64,000 nt of DNA, taken from assembly GCF_006829085.1 (NCBI RefSeq), contig NZ_BJTC01000016.1, forward strand, positions 84,197 to 148,196, read 5' to 3'. The stretch is from Chryseobacterium sp. ON_d1. GTDB taxonomy: Bacteria; Bacteroidota; Bacteroidia; Flavobacteriales; Weeksellaceae. The position numbers were made by a program, and so were the translations under genes. The notes below the pieces were generated by a model, which was given only the letters and a program-made list of their open reading frames with translations, had not been told where the DNA came from and did not search any database. Of the stretch, positions 63,399 through 64,000 are shown piece by piece (position 1 is the stretch's first letter; every line of letters begins with the position of its first letter).

Positions 63399-63749
63399 AT
63401 GGTAGTTAAAGTTTTACATAACGGAAACTGTTCAAAATCAAATGCTGTATTGGAGTATCTTGACGAGAACGGGGTGCCTTTTGAGATTATCAATATTATC
63501 GAAGATCCGTTAAGTATTATGGAGATCAGAACCGTATTGAAAAAACTGAACCAGAGTGTCTTTCACATTATCCGTAAAACAGATAAACTTTATATTGAAA
63601 ACTATGCGGATAAAAATTATTCTGAAGACGAATGGATAAAGATTCTTTCTGAAAATCCAGCGCTGATACAAAGGCCGATTCTGGTGAAAGGCTCAGTAGC
63701 CATGCTGGGAAGGCCTATTGAAAATGTAAAATTCTTTATTGAAAAATAA
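63399..63749 (+). CDS. ArsC-like (arsenate reductase / Spx family) protein
   Basis: 116 aa from the ATG at 63399; a TTG lies five codons upstream. It has a thioredoxin-like fold, with the single Cys11 in HNGNCSKSNAVLEYL and the later IQRPILVKGSVAMLGRPIENV matching the ArsC family end. In this family the Cys accepts arsenate; however, no ars genes are nearby, so the role may differ. A TAAATTTG promoter box lies at 63356-63363. Confidence 0.85.
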   Translation: MVVKVLHNGNCSKSNAVLEYLDENGVPFEIINIIEDPLSIMEIRTVLKKLNQSVFHIIRKTDKLYIENYADKNYSEDEWIKILSENPALIQRPILVKGSVAMLGRPIENVKFFIEK

Positions 63750-63765
63750 AAAATCCGTTCTGCTA

Positions 63766-64000
63766 TGGACTGCCCCCAAAAAGTTAGACACTTTTTAGGG
63801 GCATTTTTTTATGTATAGAAAAGAAAAATTTAGCGTTGCTTTCAAGTTAGAATGTATTAATCTTCACAAAAATTCTTATTGTTCAATTAAATCTATAGCA
63901 ACAGAGAAAGGATTTAATGAAAGCAATCTGCGCAAGTGGATTGGTTTTTATAACAAGTACGGAATCTCGGGACTATACCCTCGAAAAAACATGAGTTATT
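63766..64000 (+). mobile_element. IS3-family (IS150-like) insertion sequence, left end only
   Basis: The sequence TGGACTGCCCCCAAAAAG at 63766 resembles IS150-group terminal repeats (TGtACTGcaCCC). It is followed by a transposase orfA. The right end lies beyond the window. TGCCCCCAAAAAG (63771-63783) and CTTTTTAGGGGCA (63791-63803) form a 13-base hairpin with one mismatch, which may shield the transposase from read-through transcription. Confidence 0.7.
63811..64000 (+). CDS. IS150-like transposase OrfA, N-terminal part
   Basis: 63 residues before the window ends. The start is MYRKEKFSVAFKLECINLHK, followed by a helix-turn-helix (SIKSIATEKGFNESNLRKWI) and YKYGISGLYPRK-like text, as in OrfA of IS150/IS3 elements. 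It would bind the terminal repeats. A downstream orfB with the DDE domain is expected beyond the window. Confidence 0.8.
   Translation, partial: MYRKEKFSVAFKLECINLHKNSYCSIKSIATEKGFNESNLRKWIGFYNKYGISGLYPRKNMSY

Noticed and set aside
1..64000. CRISPR array
   Set aside because: No regularly spaced direct repeats with unique spacers were seen.

Overview
The window reads as chromosomal DNA of a Flavobacteriia member, most probably Chryseobacterium or a close relative. The evidence is the low G+C content, type IX secretion sorting domains, a GLPGLI protein, promoters of the TAnnTTTG type, almost no Shine-Dalgarno sequences, and signal peptides that end just before glutamine. The genus is an inference from protein style; no rRNA is present.

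Layout. (1) 1-5.2 kb: the end of one small Cys/Gly-rich secreted-peptide gene and a complete paralogue, a GLPGLI protein, and two serine hydrolases of the class C beta-lactamase fold on the minus strand. An 870-base gene-free stretch follows, with strong dyad symmetries that could be an oriT or control region. (2) 5.2-26.7 kb: a Bacteroidetes-type conjugation module. It contains an adhesin-like protein, a relaxosome protein and relaxase, a ParA ATPase, TraE, TraF, a TraG (VirB4) ATPase carrying an inserted DnaJ J-domain, four exported proteins sharing a C-terminal signature, TraJ-K-L-M-N, the coupling protein, an M23 peptidase, a phage-like methyltransferase-type protein and other cargo. (3) 26.9-30.8 kb: a hipBA toxin-antitoxin pair, a small ORF and a large serine recombinase. 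The recombinase frame runs into a tRNA-Arg(ACG) gene on the opposite strand. This tRNA and its terminator mark the right edge of an integrative conjugative element; the left edge was not found and may lie outside the window.

(4) 30.8-63.8 kb: ordinary core chromosome. It includes a metal/siderophore-binding lipoprotein, mtgA, a Gcr-like membrane protein, recF with a DUF721 gene, and a giant alpha-2-macroglobulin next to ecotin. Further on are a TolC/HlyD/ABC-2 permease operon without an ATPase gene, small VOC/SRPBCC/GNAT proteins, a T9SS cargo protein, a NarL-type two-component system, a bestrophin and a Na+/H+ antiporter. The stretch ends with two tandem glutaminyl-peptide cyclotransferases, a deoxynucleoside kinase and an ArsC-like protein. 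(5) 63.77 kb to the end: the left end of an IS3-family (IS150-like) insertion sequence, cut by the window.

How the parts fit. Relaxase plus coupling protein would process and deliver DNA, TraE-N would build the channel, the M23 peptidase would open peptidoglycan, the serine recombinase would integrate and excise the element, and HipBA would stabilise it. The two cyclotransferases would cap the N-terminal glutamine expected on most exported proteins here, both host and element encoded. The most unusual features are the J-domain inside the conjugation ATPase and the recombinase-tRNA overlap.
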